NCBI GenBank assembly: GCA_018402545.1
Contig: JAGYIL010000001.1
Location: 372,001-436,000 of the forward strand
Length of the DNA: 64,000 nt
Origin: Saccharospirillum sp.
Lineage (GTDB): Bacteria; Pseudomonadota; Gammaproteobacteria; Pseudomonadales; Natronospirillaceae
Reading direction: 5' to 3'
Shown: one piece after another, positions 17,071 through 27,327 of the stretch
Layout of the letters: every line of letters starts with the position of its first letter
Numbering within the stretch: position 1 is the first letter of the stretch
Made by a program: the position numbers and the translations under genes
Notes under the pieces: generated by a model
The model's input: only the letters and a program-made list of their open reading frames with translations
Databases searched by the model: none
What the model was told of the DNA's origin: nothing

Positions 17071-17097
17071 TAGCTCACAGCTCGAAGCTCGAAGCTC
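17029..17097. repeat. Family C repeat: 24-bp inverted repeat overlapping the end of fecE
   Basis: Arms at 17029-17052 and 17074-17097 match at 23 of 24 positions and consist of tandem TCGAGCT-type units. The loop carries a smaller AGCTCCGAGCT dyad and contains the fecE stop codon. It lies exactly between convergent fecE and the RND gene and may act as a two-way transcription barrier, though no T-tract is present. A degenerate relative is at 12859-12901. Confidence 0.75.
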
Positions 17098-17102
17098 ATA
17101 GC

Positions 17103-20100
17103 TTACAAAAACACCCGCCGTTTGACCCATCCGGCGAATTGCTGGCGCCGGTGATTGGCCGATTCAATAAACGTCAGGGTGGCGGGAATCACGACCAGCA
17201 CCAGCAAGGTGCCATAGGCCAACCCGAAGGCCAGCGAAGTGGCCATGCTTTTCACCAGCTGCGCCTGCACAGAGTCAGCCATAAGAATGGGTATCAGCCC
17301 GGCTACGGTGGTGATGGAGGTCAGCATGACGGCGCGAAAGCGCTGGCAACTGGCGTCGATAATGGCCAGTCTCGAGTCGAGTTCCGGTTGTTCAACGCGA
17401 ATTTCCTGGTAGCGGTTGATCAGAATAATGGCGTCGTTGATGATGATGCCGCCGAGGCCAAACAAGCCGAAGAACGACAAAAACGTCAGTTCAAAGCCGA
17501 GCAGCCAGTGCCCGAAAATAGCCCCGGTCATCCCGAGCGGTATGGCCGACATAACGGCCAGCGGCCAGCTGTAACTGCCGAACATCCACACCAGTATGAA
17601 GTAGATCAGCGCGAACCCGCCGAGGGCTGCGAAGATCAGGTTCTGCTGCATTTCCTGAATGTCCTGGGCGCTGCCCTGAATCTCGGCCGTCAGTCCGTAG
17701 CGGTCGAGAATGGGTTGCAGCTCCTGTGCGCGAATGTCGTTGGCTATGTCGGCCAGGTTAGCGTCTTCGCCGAGCACGTCGGCTTTGACTTCCACGCCCA
17801 GTTGGCCGTTGTTGTGAAATATGGAACTGAGTTCGCGCTCGGTTCGAAAATCGACAACGTCAGCCAGGCGCACATACTGACCCGTCGCGGTTCGCACGGG
17901 CAGGTCATACAAGGCGCCCGGCGCTTCCCGGTCTGCTTCGGCAAGCCGCACCATTACCGGAATATCATGGCCGTCTTCGGTAAACGACTGGGCTTCAATG
18001 CCCATAAAAGCCTGACGGATCTGGGCAGCTATGTCTGGCTCGCTCAGCCCCAGGCCCTGGCCGGTGGCATTCAGTTCGAACAGGCGCTGTTCATCACCCC
18101 AGGGCAGGGTATCGCGCACGTTCGCCAGCCCGGCGTAGTCTTCGAGTCGGGCTTTCAGAGCGTCGGCCCCTTGTTTGAGATCGACCAGGGTGCGGCCGGC
18201 GAGAAAAAACGTCAGCGTTGACTGGCCACTGCCCTCTTCATTGCCGGTCGACAGATAGGAGACTTCCGGTCCGGCTTCGATTCGTTCACCCCAGGCTTGC
18301 AGAAAGTCACCGTTGGAAACCGGTCGGTTGTCGCGGTCGACCAGCCGTGCCTGTATCTGGGTGAAGCCTTCGTCGGCGCTGTATATTTCATACACCTGGT
18401 CGACGATTGGCTGGCCATTGCCCAGTGCGGTTTCGGTGTTTGCCAGGGCAGACTTTGCCTGGGCGGTATAGCGGTCAATCACGGCTTCATCGGTACCGTC
18501 GTAGAACTCGATGTAGGCGGTCACCATGTTGTCTTCAATGTTGTTCATATCGGTCACCGGTACCAGGCCCGACAAGGGCAGCCCACAGGCCAGCACAAAG
18601 AGACCAATGGCAAGGCTCAGGGTGACCGCCCGGTTTCGGATGCTCCAGGTCACAAAAGGGCGATAATAATGTTCGCGCAGCCGGTGGACCCGGTTATCCA
18701 TCGCCAGCCGAAAACGGCTGCGTGTGGGGTTGCGACCGTGAAAACTGTGGTTCAGATGGCCCGGTAAAATTAAAAAACATTCGATCAGTGAGGCGACAAT
18801 AACGCTGATGATAACCACCGGTATGGGTCGCAACAGTTCACCAAAGGGGCCGGGTACCAGCAGCAACGGAAAGAAAGCGGCAATGGTCGTCAGCGAGCTG
18901 GCCATGACCGGGCCAAACATGCGTTTGGCGGCAACCCGGGTGGCTTCGTCCGGTGCCAGGCCTTTTTCCATTTGGGTCACGGTTTCTTCGCCGACAACAA
19001 TGGCGTCGTCGACGATGATGCCCAGCGCCATCAGAAAGGCGAACATCGACAGAAAGTTCATCGACCCGCCGGTAAAATACAGCAGAATCAGTGTGCCCAG
19101 CACCGAGACGGGAATGCCCATGGCCGTCCACCAGGCAACTCGCCGGTTCAGGAAAACAAACAGAATCACGATGACGAGTACCAGGCCCATCAGGCTGTTT
19201 TGCAGCAGCATGTCCATGTTGCCTTGCACGAATTCAGACATGTCCCACCAGACAACGATGTTGGTGCCGGCGGGCAAGCCGGGGCGAACTTCATCCAGCC
19301 AGTTGTGGACGATGTCGCTGGTGTCGAGGCTGTCGAGGTGATCGGACCGGTAGATCAGCAGGCGTGCGACGGACTGTCCTTCGAGGACATAATGGCGGGC
19401 GCCGGGCGCTACTTGCCGGTTGATGTCAGCCAGGGAAGACAGGGGGTGCTGGTTGGCCAGCGGCAAGTCAGTCAGGGCAATGGCCCCGTCGTCGCGCCGC
19501 TGGCTGCCAATCGATGCGCGGTTAAAATCGTCACCTACCTGGCCGGCACTGTCATCCCGGTTGACGGTGCGAACCTGGTTGGCGATCTCGTTGAGCGAGG
19601 CTCCGCTTGCCAGTAACCGGTCGAGCGGGACGTCGATGGCGATCTCCTGATCCGGGAAGCCACGCACATCCACATCGGCAATGCCCCGGCTCATCAGGTC
19701 GGTTTTGAAATCGTGCACCAGGGGGCGCAATTCGCTCAGCGGCCCGGCTGAGCCAATCAACAGAGAGAACACCGCCTCTTTCTCGACCACCTGCTGGTGG
19801 TTGGGTGTTTCGGCGCCTTCCGGAAGGTCGTTAAAACCACTCAGCAAGCCGGACATGTCCGACAGGGCGCTGTCCATGTCGGCATCCATCGTATAGCGCA
19901 CGATGATCTGACTGTGCCCCTGGCTCGACCAGGACCAGACTTCTTCTACGTCATCCAGTTGTCGAAAAGCCTGTTCCAGCGGTGTGGTCAGGTAGGTTTC
20001 AACCGCCTGGGCATTGGCTTCCGGCCAGGCGGTCGATATCTCAATGCCCGGCAAGCTGTAATCGGGCATCAATTGGGTCGGTAATCGGCTGAGCGCCATT

Positions 20101-20195
20101 AAGCCAAACAGCACCACAACGATCATGATGAGGTTGGCGGCGACCCGGTGCTGACTGAAATAGGCCAGCAGGCCGTGGTTGTTGTGCGTTGTCAT
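17103..20195 (-). CDS. RND efflux transporter, inner-membrane permease
   Basis: The 1030-residue protein has the RND layout: one N-terminal membrane segment (LIMIVVVLFGLMALSRLPTQ), a large periplasmic loop, six segments with the proton-relay motif ALGIIVDDAIVVGEETV (paired Asp), a second periplasmic loop (about 560-840) and five more segments. The motif GLFGLGGIIINDAIILINRY near residue 935 mirrors the first. It belongs to the AcrB/HAE1-like group and should export drugs or other hydrophobic compounds. Its ATG overlaps the end of the adaptor gene by 4 bp. An outer-membrane TolC partner is not in the window. Confidence 0.92.
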   Translation of the reverse strand: MTTHNNHGLLAYFSQHRVAANLIMIVVVLFGLMALSRLPTQLMPDYSLPGIEISTAWPEANAQAVETYLTTPLEQAFRQLDDVEEVWSWSSQGHSQIIVRYTMDADMDSALSDMSGLLSGFNDLPEGAETPNHQQVVEKEAVFSLLIGSAGPLSELRPLVHDFKTDLMSRGIADVDVRGFPDQEIAIDVPLDRLLASGASLNEIANQVRTVNRDDSAGQVGDDFNRASIGSQRRDDGAIALTDLPLANQHPLSSLADINRQVAPGARHYVLEGQSVARLLIYRSDHLDSLDTSDIVHNWLDEVRPGLPAGTNIVVWWDMSEFVQGNMDMLLQNSLMGLVLVIVILFVFLNRRVAWWTAMGIPVSVLGTLILLYFTGGSMNFLSMFAFLMALGIIVDDAIVVGEETVTQMEKGLAPDEATRVAAKRMFGPVMASSLTTIAAFFPLLLVPGPFGELLRPIPVVIISVIVASLIECFLILPGHLNHSFHGRNPTRSRFRLAMDNRVHRLREHYYRPFVTWSIRNRAVTLSLAIGLFVLACGLPLSGLVPVTDMNNIEDNMVTAYIEFYDGTDEAVIDRYTAQAKSALANTETALGNGQPIVDQVYEIYSADEGFTQIQARLVDRDNRPVSNGDFLQAWGERIEAGPEVSYLSTGNEEGSGQSTLTFFLAGRTLVDLKQGADALKARLEDYAGLANVRDTLPWGDEQRLFELNATGQGLGLSEPDIAAQIRQAFMGIEAQSFTEDGHDIPVMVRLAEADREAPGALYDLPVRTATGQYVRLADVVDFRTERELSSIFHNNGQLGVEVKADVLGEDANLADIANDIRAQELQPILDRYGLTAEIQGSAQDIQEMQQNLIFAALGGFALIYFILVWMFGSYSWPLAVMSAIPLGMTGAIFGHWLLGFELTFLSFFGLFGLGGIIINDAIILINRYQEIRVEQPELDSRLAIIDASCQRFRAVMLTSITTVAGLIPILMADSVQAQLVKSMATSLAFGLAYGTLLVLVVIPATLTFIESANHRRQQFAGWVKRRVFL

Positions 20196-21466
20196 AAATT
20201 AACCCCGGCTGGTTCGGCCGATTCAGCCTCGGCCTGTGGATCCGGATCCGGGTCGACGCCGGGCTCGTGAACCCGCATGCCGGTAATGGGGTTACTCAGG
20301 CGGGTGGTCAGCAGCCGCAAGTCACCGGTGAGCTCGGGGCCCTGAACCACCAGCCAGCGGTTATCGCCTTCCTGATTAATGCCCAGAATGTCGACCGCTT
20401 CAGCCTGCAGGCGGCGCTCGTCGGTAATACGGTAGAGCCAACCGTCCTGAAAAACTGCGGCTTCCGGTACCCGGTAACTGAACCTGGCCGGCAGTTGCAC
20501 GGTGGCTTTGGCATAACCACCCGGTAGCCAGCCTGTTGTGTCGGTCAGGTTGAACCAGGCGGTAAAACCGCTCTGACTGGCGTTCATTTGGGCCTGGGCA
20601 CGATCGAATTGAAGTTCCGTCTCGCGATTACCCTGCGTCAGGGTGGCGCCGAGCGAATTTACCTCACCGGCCAGGGCATGGGGGAGTTGCACTTTCAATT
20701 GCAGGGCGTCATCCGAGTACAGGGTGAGCAATGCCTGGCCCGGCTGGGTGGTTTGGCCGTGGCGGACCTCTACGCTGGCAATGCGACCGGCAAAGGGCGC
20801 TCGAATGACAGTATGGTCCAGTGTACGTTGCGCACGTTCCAGGTTGAGCTCCAGCTTGGCACGGCTGGCATTCAGTCGAGCGAGTTCGGCGGGATGACTG
20901 TCGACGCTGGTGCGGTGTTGCAAGACGCTTAATTGCTGCTGGTCGACTTGCTGTTGCAGGTCTTCTATTTGTTGCTGGGAGGCGAGCCCGCGTTCGGCCA
21001 ACCGCTGTTGTTGGGTCAGGCGCGCCTGTAATTGTTCTAGTTCGGCGTTGGCCACTGCCAGAGCCCGGGTTTCCTGAACTTGTTGCAGTTGGCGAATTTC
21101 GAGTTGAGAGGTGATGTCGGCGAGGTCGGCTTCGGCCTGTTCGCGTTGCTGGCGGCTATCGAAGTCGTCCAGACGCAGCAGCAGGTCACCGGGTTCAACC
21201 CGGCTACCTTCTGTTATAGTCAGTTCAATAATGTCGGCACTCAGCGTTGTTGTCACGGTAAGCTGACGCGCCGCTTCAAGTTGACCGACCAAGCGAATTT
21301 CGGGGTGATAAAAACCGGCTTCAGCCCGAACGCTTTCAATACGCCACTCGGTTTCCGCCGCTTCGGTTTTTTCCGGTTCGGGTGTCTGGTTCATCATGAT
21401 TCCAACGGCCGTCCCGGCCGCCGCCAAAATAGCGGCGCTTACTAACAGCGTCTGCCAGGTTTTCAT
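20192..21466 (-). CDS. RND efflux periplasmic adaptor (membrane fusion protein)
   Basis: The 424-residue protein has an N-terminal anchor (LLVSAAILAAAGTAVGIMM), a lipoyl-like half motif around LTITEGSRVEPGDLLLRLD, a long helical hairpin (about residues 105-205, Gln-rich) and a second lipoyl half DHTVIRAPFAGRIASVEVRH. Beta-barrel and membrane-proximal domains follow. It should link the RND permease encoded downstream to an outer-membrane channel. The two genes form an operon with a 4-bp overlap. No regulator gene adjoins it. Confidence 0.92.
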   Translation of the reverse strand: MKTWQTLLVSAAILAAAGTAVGIMMNQTPEPEKTEAAETEWRIESVRAEAGFYHPEIRLVGQLEAARQLTVTTTLSADIIELTITEGSRVEPGDLLLRLDDFDSRQQREQAEADLADITSQLEIRQLQQVQETRALAVANAELEQLQARLTQQQRLAERGLASQQQIEDLQQQVDQQQLSVLQHRTSVDSHPAELARLNASRAKLELNLERAQRTLDHTVIRAPFAGRIASVEVRHGQTTQPGQALLTLYSDDALQLKVQLPHALAGEVNSLGATLTQGNRETELQFDRAQAQMNASQSGFTAWFNLTDTTGWLPGGYAKATVQLPARFSYRVPEAAVFQDGWLYRITDERRLQAEAVDILGINQEGDNRWLVVQGPELTGDLRLLTTRLSNPITGMRVHEPGVDPDPDPQAEAESAEPAGVNL

Positions 21467-21727
21467 TCATGCTCTCCTTGTCGCCCCTTGGTTGGGCTGT
21501 TGTTATACAAAACGCAAAGTGTTCAGCGTTTTGCCAGGTCGTCACAGTGCCAGCGGTCATATTACTGCCTGTGACTTTTGGATAATGAATAACCGGTCAC
21601 ACCGGGTTGTTGATTTGGTTTGACCCTGGCTCGCGTTGGCTGATCGTCACTTCTTTTGCCGCTAACGTTGACGCCCGCACCGTTGCGATATAGAACGGAG
21701 TGATCAGTTTAGGAGCCGCCAGATGTT

Positions 21728-22696
21728 ATGAAATCCATCATTTACCGTCGCTACGGCACGCCTGAAGTGATGCAGTTGCTCGAACAACCCGAGCCCATTG
21801 CTGCCAGAGACCAGGTGCTGGTTAAAGTCCATGCCACTGCCATTAATGATTGGGACTGGACGCTGTTGCGTGGCCAGCCATTAATTCTGCGTTTGTTATC
21901 CGGGCCATTCAAACCCAAAACGTCGATACTGGGAACGGAAGTCGCGGGCGTTGTTGCAGCACTGGGAGACGGAGTCACCGGCTTTTCAGTGGGCGACCGG
22001 GTTTATGGTGATTTGTCGGAAGCGGGGTTTGGCGGGTTTGCTGAATACGTCAGCGTTCCGGAAAAGGCCGTGCATCCGATGACTGCCAACATGACATTCG
22101 AGCAGGCGGCTGCCTTGCCTCATGCCGGGTTGCTTGCCTTGCAGGGTCTGGTTGATGTTGGTGGTATTCGCCAGGGCGACAGGGTTTTGATTAATGGCGC
22201 CGGCGGAGGTGTCGGTGCGATTGGTCTGGGTATCGCGAAAGCCTTTGGTTGCAAGGTGACCGGCGTAGACAAAGCATCAAAACTCGGTGCACTGAACGCC
22301 ATGGGATTTGACGACACGCTCGACTACGAACAAACGGATTTTACCCGGCATGGGCAACGCTACGATCTGGTGCTGGATGCCAAAACAACACGCTCGCCGT
22401 TGCGGTATTTGAAGGCGCTGGAACCCGGTGGGCGTTACGTATCGGTGGGCGGGTATTTACCAAAACTGTTTCAGTTGTTTTGCGCGGGCCCGGTTATTCG
22501 CAAGGTGACGAACAAGCAGTTGAAAATACTGGCACTCAAGCCAAACCAGGGGCTCGACAGACTCAAAGATTTGTTCGAATCGGGTGCCTTGAATTGCATG
22601 ATCGACGGGCCTTTTGCTCTGGCCGACGTACCCGCCGCCATGGCTCGGTTTGGTCGGGCTGATCATCTGGGCAAAATTGTAATAAGCGTGGTGTAG
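21728..22696 (+). CDS. Zinc-independent MDR-family NAD(P)-dependent alcohol dehydrogenase/quinone oxidoreductase
   Basis: The 322-residue medium-chain dehydrogenase has an N-terminal GroES-like half (residues 1-120) and a Rossmann half with INGAGGGVGAIGLGIAKAFG. Cys ligands for structural or catalytic zinc are missing, placing it with quinone-oxidoreductase-like members such as those acting on alpha,beta-unsaturated ketones. AGGAG lies upstream of ATG 21728. It is a single-gene unit, divergent from the RND operon. The substrate is unknown. Confidence 0.86.
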   Translation: MKSIIYRRYGTPEVMQLLEQPEPIAARDQVLVKVHATAINDWDWTLLRGQPLILRLLSGPFKPKTSILGTEVAGVVAALGDGVTGFSVGDRVYGDLSEAGFGGFAEYVSVPEKAVHPMTANMTFEQAAALPHAGLLALQGLVDVGGIRQGDRVLINGAGGGVGAIGLGIAKAFGCKVTGVDKASKLGALNAMGFDDTLDYEQTDFTRHGQRYDLVLDAKTTRSPLRYLKALEPGGRYVSVGGYLPKLFQLFCAGPVIRKVTNKQLKILALKPNQGLDRLKDLFESGALNCMIDGPFALADVPAAMARFGRADHLGKIVISVV

Positions 22697-22732
22697 TGCA
22701 TACCCATGTACGGGGGTATGCAATGTCAGCTC

Positions 22733-23506
22733 TCATTCAAGGGGCGGTGCCAAAGGGTCACGGGACCAGGTAACCCGGTACGGGTCAAAGCCGGCGGCAA
22801 TTCGGGGTTTGATGATCTGGAAAAAGGGCGATACATCAAAATCCCGCGGGGTAAACAGGCTGTGGTGGCGAATATGCAGTATTTCGTCGCGGCAGCGAAT
22901 GCACCCCGGGTCCTGACGGTCAATGTGTTCTATGTCTGGCAATATGGGGTAGTGAACGTGCTGGAAGGCTTTGGCAATGAGTGAGGAGCAAATGGCCCGG
23001 GTCGGGTCACCACTGCCCAGCGCGATCATACGACGCCGCCAGTGTTGTGGTACCGGCGGTGTGGGCAAGAGGTAGCGTACCAGATCAATAATGTTCTTTA
23101 AGTCGTACTGGTGCCCCAGGTGTTGCATGGCGTAAGCGATCAGCCGATCTATATCGTCGTCACTGAGCCCTACAGGGCGGCAGATACGGGTATGAAAACT
23201 GGCATAACGGCTAACCGGAACCAGCCCTACACCGTCGCGCACATCGGCCTCGATCAGTGCGGGCGTCGGTGAACCCTGACTTCCGGGCACCAGGGTTTCG
23301 CCAATGTAGAGCGCTGCGTGCGACCAGGTAGACTGGGTCAGGTACTTGATGCCCTGGCTTATTTTGCTGTTGCCTTCAACCAGTAACACATCGGCCCGTT
23401 TCAGAGCGGGTAATACGGAAACCAGGGCACTGGTTTCAACTGACTGATTCTTGGGGTTACCGCGACTTAGGTAAGCGGCCATCATTCGGCCAATGGATTG
23501 CATCAT
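22733..23506 (-). CDS. YiiX-like permuted NlpC/P60 cysteine hydrolase
   Basis: The 257-residue protein looks like the permuted papain-fold group (YiiX/YebB). The His comes first in TQSTWSHAALYIGE (about residue 78), and the Cys follows late in TRAICSSLIAKAFQ (about 168). LVEGNSKISQGIKYLTQS and GHQYDLKNIIDL are typical of the group. Such enzymes are thought to hydrolyse peptide or lipid amide bonds. There is no signal peptide. It is convergent with the MDR gene and followed upstream by the MITE-like element. Confidence 0.78.
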   Translation of the reverse strand: MMQSIGRMMAAYLSRGNPKNQSVETSALVSVLPALKRADVLLVEGNSKISQGIKYLTQSTWSHAALYIGETLVPGSQGSPTPALIEADVRDGVGLVPVSRYASFHTRICRPVGLSDDDIDRLIAYAMQHLGHQYDLKNIIDLVRYLLPTPPVPQHWRRRMIALGSGDPTRAICSSLIAKAFQHVHYPILPDIEHIDRQDPGCIRCRDEILHIRHHSLFTPRDFDVSPFFQIIKPRIAAGFDPYRVTWSRDPLAPPLE

Positions 23507-23527
23507 GTCTACTTCCGCAAGGTAATA

Positions 23528-23814
23528 TTAAGGAGCCTCTGAACAACTCCCCCAGGGCTCTGCGCGAGCTAAAACGTTTTGCCACAAGGCGCACTTCGCA
23601 GCGCAATGGCCGTAGCCCTTGTCAAGAAGTGCAACGCCGGGGCAGAACGTTTTGGCCGCGCCCTACGGGTGGTGCGGCATTCCGACTTTCCGAGGAACGC
23701 TGCCACTGCGTTGGACTCATTTGAAAGGTCTAGACATTCCTGCATGAGTCCGCCTTGTGGCAGCGTCCCTCGGATAAGCCAGAGCCCCGGGGGAGTTGTT
23801 CAGGGGCTCCTTAA
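23528..23814. mobile_element. MITE-like element with 35-bp terminal inverted repeats
   Basis: The ends TTAAGGAGCCTCTGAACAAC (23528 onward) and its inverted counterpart ending at 23814 match over 35 bp with two mismatches. The 287-bp element has no transposase frame. Its interior folds: GCTGCCAC at 23699-23706 pairs with GTGGCAGC at 23757-23764, and GGACTCAT at 23713-23720 with ATGAGTCC at 23744-23751. The TTAA at both outer ends may be part of the repeat or a target duplication. It looks like a non-autonomous derivative of an insertion sequence whose parent is not in this window. Confidence 0.75.
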
Positions 23815-24089
23815 CCACCGCTATCGGTTGTTGTGGATCAACCTGACCGGCCCGGGTGCATGTCCGGAAAGCCGCACCAGAGCAGTGCAAAATCAACACC
23901 GCCATTCAAGCTGTTTCCCTCTCTTTTTTACTTATAACATTTTGGTATTTAAGTTGCTGTGTTATAGGTCGATTAAAAGGTTATTCTGGTAATACTCAGA
24001 AACGTTGCACTCCTGATGCAACACTGAGAATGACCCCCCGTCAATTCAGCCTGAGCACGGGCAAACAACCCAGTCCGGGAGACCATTCC

Positions 24090-26258
24090 ATGGCTCGAGT
24101 ACTGACCATCAAGGGTTTGATCTACTCACTGTTCGGGTTTGTGGTTTTCTGGCTGGTGGTTATTGGTGGTTATGCATTGTACGGCGTGCATCAGCTCAGT
24201 GGCAGCCTGATACACCTGATGTCGGAAACCGAAGACGTGTCTGGCAATCTGGAACAATCGCTGGTTGCCCTGAGTGATCTCGATTCGCAACTGGCAGCAC
24301 TGTCGGGCGCTCAGGAGTCCTTTGACCGGTTACGGGATCTGGAGCAGCAACTGGAACGCACCGGTCAGGCTGCCGTCGAAATCGACAGTGGCCTGCAGAA
24401 TCTTCAACGCGTTGCGGCAACCCAGAATGAAAGCTTACAGGCCATCAGCGACCGTTCCAGCCGGATTACGGAAGATCTGGCCCTGGTATCAGGGCCACTG
24501 CTGACCATGATCACCACCTCCCAGACCATCAATGGCAACGCGCAGCGAATACTTCTGAACCTGTATCAGCTCTCCGCCGGCATCAGCGTTGATGAATCCG
24601 CTATTGGCGATGATGTCATTGGTATCACCCGGGGGCTCGCCATCATGACCAGTGCCATGTTCAATGTCGATCAGAGCGATGACACCCGGCAAGAGCTGAT
24701 CGAGTTGCGTCGGGAGTTGCGAGCCTTGCGGGGCGACTTCAATAGCTTCACCCGCAGTGACGACGAACAGGAACGAAGCACGCTGTTGCCTGAGTTGATA
24801 TTGGCAGCCACCGGGGTCGCCGAACGCACCAGTCGCATTCAGAACGGCAGCCTGGAACTGGCCAATACGACAGCTGCACAGGTTAATGAACTGGCAGAGG
24901 CGGCGCAGGTTGCCGTGGCTGAGCAGCGGGAAACCAATGCAGAATCCGAAGCTGCACTGGCGAGCACTTTGTCCATTGTCAGCAGCAATAATGAAGTGAC
25001 CCGGGCATTGACAGACGATTTGTCCAACACCGCCCAGGACCTCGGTGAATCACTGGAGATTATCCCCAGGGTGCAGACTGAGTTTCAGCAATCCATTCAG
25101 TCTATAAGAAGCATTGTATCTGCCGACCAGTCGGAACGGCTCGATGCGGTGCAGGACCAGGCGATCAGCCGGCAACGGCAGGCTCAGCATCTGCCGGTGA
25201 TTTTAGTGTCGCTGTGTGTCATCGCCCTTAGCTTCAGCCTGGTGGCAATTGTTGGTCTGCAGCGACTGCTCGTTCAGCCGATTTCCCGTTTTGTGGCGGG
25301 TGTTAATCGGGTTGCCCGAAATGATTTGCGCCAGGAAATTGAAACCCGGGGTGCAATCGGCGAACTCAAAACGGTGATCGTGCAGGTCAATGGGCTGATT
25401 CAGTCTTTGCGTCAGAATGTTAATGACATGATCGCAGCCGGCGATGCCATTGCCAGCAGTGTCGCGGCCATGCACCGTACCACTGTAACGACCCAGGCTG
25501 CGGTTGAAGCCCAGCAGCGCAGCGAAGCCGAGATTGAAACGGCAACCCGGCAACTGGGTGCCCTGGTGCATTCGGTCGCGGATATCGGTGAGCAGGTGCA
25601 GAAGGATGCCAAGCAGGTTGATGGCACGATACAGACCAGTCAGCAGGGCGTTCAGCAAGCTAAAAGCGAAATGGATGCTCTGTCCAACCGTATAGCGGCG
25701 GTGAATGACGCCATGAGCCGGCTGAAAACCGACAGCGACAACATCAGTCGAACTCTGGTCGTTATTCGTGAAATTTCCGAGCAAACCAATTTGCTCGCGT
25801 TGAATGCAGCGATCGAAGCTGCGCGAGCCGGTGATTCAGGTCGGGGGTTTGCCGTCGTCGCCGATGAAGTACGGCAACTGGCACAGCGCACCGGTGATGC
25901 CACCGTCGAGATCGAAGCTCTGACGCAGTCGTTAAAAACCGGGGCCAACAGCGGTAATGAGGCTATCAACGTCAGCCTGGAACAACTTGAACGTAACGTC
26001 CGGGCGACCGATGAGGTGGCGAAGGCGCTCAGTGCTGTTATTCATCAGGTGGGTGACATCAATGCACAGAACATTGAGATTGGCAGTCTGACGCATAGCC
26101 AGCGCGAGCAACTGGTTATTATCGATCAGGGTATAGACAATGTACGCCACCAGTCTGACGAAGCCAGAAAGACAGCGGAGGCAAATATCAAGGCCAGCCA
26201 GGGATTGCAGCAAACCTCCGATCAGTTGAAAACACTGGTCCAACGCTTTGAACTCTGA
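24090..26258 (+). CDS. Methyl-accepting chemotaxis protein
   Basis: The 722-residue chemoreceptor has a first membrane segment ([21 protein letters not shown]), a large helical periplasmic region (residues 35-360, rich in heptads), a second segment ([20 protein letters not shown]), a HAMP domain and a signalling domain. The conserved hairpin tip [20 protein letters not shown] is present, followed by [14 protein letters not shown]. There is no C-terminal NWETF-like CheR tether. The start ATG 24090 has GGGAG before it; the longer upstream frame is not credible. The ligand is unknown; the periplasmic part resembles all-helical sensors. Confidence 0.93.
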   Translation: MARVLTIKGLIYSLFGFVVFWLVVIGGYALYGVHQLSGSLIHLMSETEDVSGNLEQSLVALSDLDSQLAALSGAQESFDRLRDLEQQLERTGQAAVEIDSGLQNLQRVAATQNESLQAISDRSSRITEDLALVSGPLLTMITTSQTINGNAQRILLNLYQLSAGISVDESAIGDDVIGITRGLAIMTSAMFNVDQSDDTRQELIELRRELRALRGDFNSFTRSDDEQERSTLLPELILAATGVAERTSRIQNGSLELANTTAAQVNELAEAAQVAVAEQRETNAESEAALASTLSIVSSNNEVTRALTDDLSNTAQDLGESLEIIPRVQTEFQQSIQSIRSIVSADQSERLDAVQDQAISRQRQAQHLPVILVSLCVIALSFSLVAIVGLQRLLVQPISRFVAGVNRVARNDLRQEIETRGAIGELKTVIVQVNGLIQSLRQNVNDMIAAGDAIASSVAAMHRTTVTTQAAVEAQQRSEAEIETATRQLGALVHSVADIGEQVQKDAKQVDGTIQTSQQGVQQAKSEMDALSNRIAAVNDAMSRLKTDSDNISRTLVVIREISEQTNLLALNAAIEAARAGDSGRGFAVVADEVRQLAQRTGDATVEIEALTQSLKTGANSGNEAINVSLEQLERNVRATDEVAKALSAVIHQVGDINAQNIEIGSLTHSQREQLVIIDQGIDNVRHQSDEARKTAEANIKASQGLQQTSDQLKTLVQRFEL

Positions 26259-26638
26259 GGAAACTCTTAAGCCGTTTTAGGGAGTCTCTACTTGACGTTG
26301 GACGATGCTATTTTCCCGTAAGCGAGGCAAACGTCCCCGCTGCGAACTACTCATTAGCGCTTTGGCTGGCATGTGGCGACGCCAACAATAACAGCAATGG
26401 CCGGATTTTTGCTCCGCCTCTAACGGAAGACCTGTTATGGATTATCGGGCATCTTTAAAGGGGTAGCGTAAGGAGAAGCCGCAATACTGGAATACTGGCG
26501 GGCGTGATGCTTTATGGACTGGTATTGGCGGGTGTCGTTTACGCACTCATTGCCTGAGGCTGCCAACCACCTGGCAACCCAAGCAATCATCGGTTAGTTT
26601 TGGGGCTCCACACTTGGTCACATACAAGGAGCACTATA
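26259..26638. other. Intergenic region with no confident gene
   Basis: This 380-bp gap between the chemoreceptor and an SDR gene has no convincing gene. A short hydrophobic frame ends at 26559 (the last residues read MLYGLVLAGVVYALIA). It has no clear start or ribosome-binding site and may be the remnant C-terminus of a lost membrane protein. Confidence 0.45.
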
Positions 26639-27301
26639 ATGAAGCAGGTACTGATAACCGGCGCGAATCGGGGTGTTGGTCTGGCGTTGGCCCATTATTA
26701 TGCTGGCAACGGCTGGCAGGTTATCGGCGTATGCCGCCAGTCGTCGCCGGAGCTGGATGCAGTGGCCAGAAAAGTGGTTCAGGGTGTCGACGTTACCCGA
26801 GCAACAGACATTGAAACGCTGGTCTCAGCCGTTGCCGGTGAAAGCATCGATTTATTGATTAACAACGCAGGCCTTTTGCAGGATGAGCAGCTCGGGTCGA
26901 TCGATTTTGATTCGATTCGCAGCCAGATGGAAATCAACGCCTATGCGCCACTGCGTGTCACGGAAGCGTTGCTGCCCACCCTGAGCACCGGTAGCAAAGT
27001 TGTCCTGATCACCAGCCGCATGGGGTCCATCGCCGATAACGATTCCGGAGGGCGCTATGGCTATCGGGCGTCGAAAGCCGCGCTGAATGCCTTTGGCAAG
27101 TCGCTCGCTGTAGACCTCAAACCCAAAGGCATCGCAGTGGCGTTATTGCACCCCGGTTACGTTAAGACCCGAATGGTGAATTTTGGTGGCATGATTACGC
27201 CAGAAGAGGCCGCTGCTGGCCTGGCTGCGCGCATAGACGGCCTGACGCTGGAAAATACCGGTTCGTTCTGGCACAGCAACGGCGATGCGCTTCCCTGGTG
27301 A
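26639..27301 (+). CDS. Short-chain dehydrogenase/reductase
   Basis: The 220-residue SDR has the cofactor motif ITGANRGVGLAL (TGxxxGxG), the NNAG motif (LLINNAGLL), and the catalytic Tyr and Lys in YGYRASKAALN with a Ser in LITSRMGS before them. It resembles C-factor/CsgA-type SDRs. The start ATG 26639 has AAGGAG seven bases before it. The substrate is not known. It stands alone. Confidence 0.87.
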   Translation: MKQVLITGANRGVGLALAHYYAGNGWQVIGVCRQSSPELDAVARKVVQGVDVTRATDIETLVSAVAGESIDLLINNAGLLQDEQLGSIDFDSIRSQMEINAYAPLRVTEALLPTLSTGSKVVLITSRMGSIADNDSGGRYGYRASKAALNAFGKSLAVDLKPKGIAVALLHPGYVKTRMVNFGGMITPEEAAAGLAARIDGLTLENTGSFWHSNGDALPW

Positions 27302-27327
27302 CCTGGAGGCTCCCTCGCTGGCTGACG

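Noticed and set aside
17139-18221. A 360-codon open frame on the plus strand
   Set aside because: It is antisense to the RND transporter gene, has biased composition and no recognisable domain; the minus-strand protein is clearly real.
23579-23992. A 137-codon plus-strand frame
   Set aside because: It starts inside the MITE-like element and its translation follows the palindromes; no protein family is seen.
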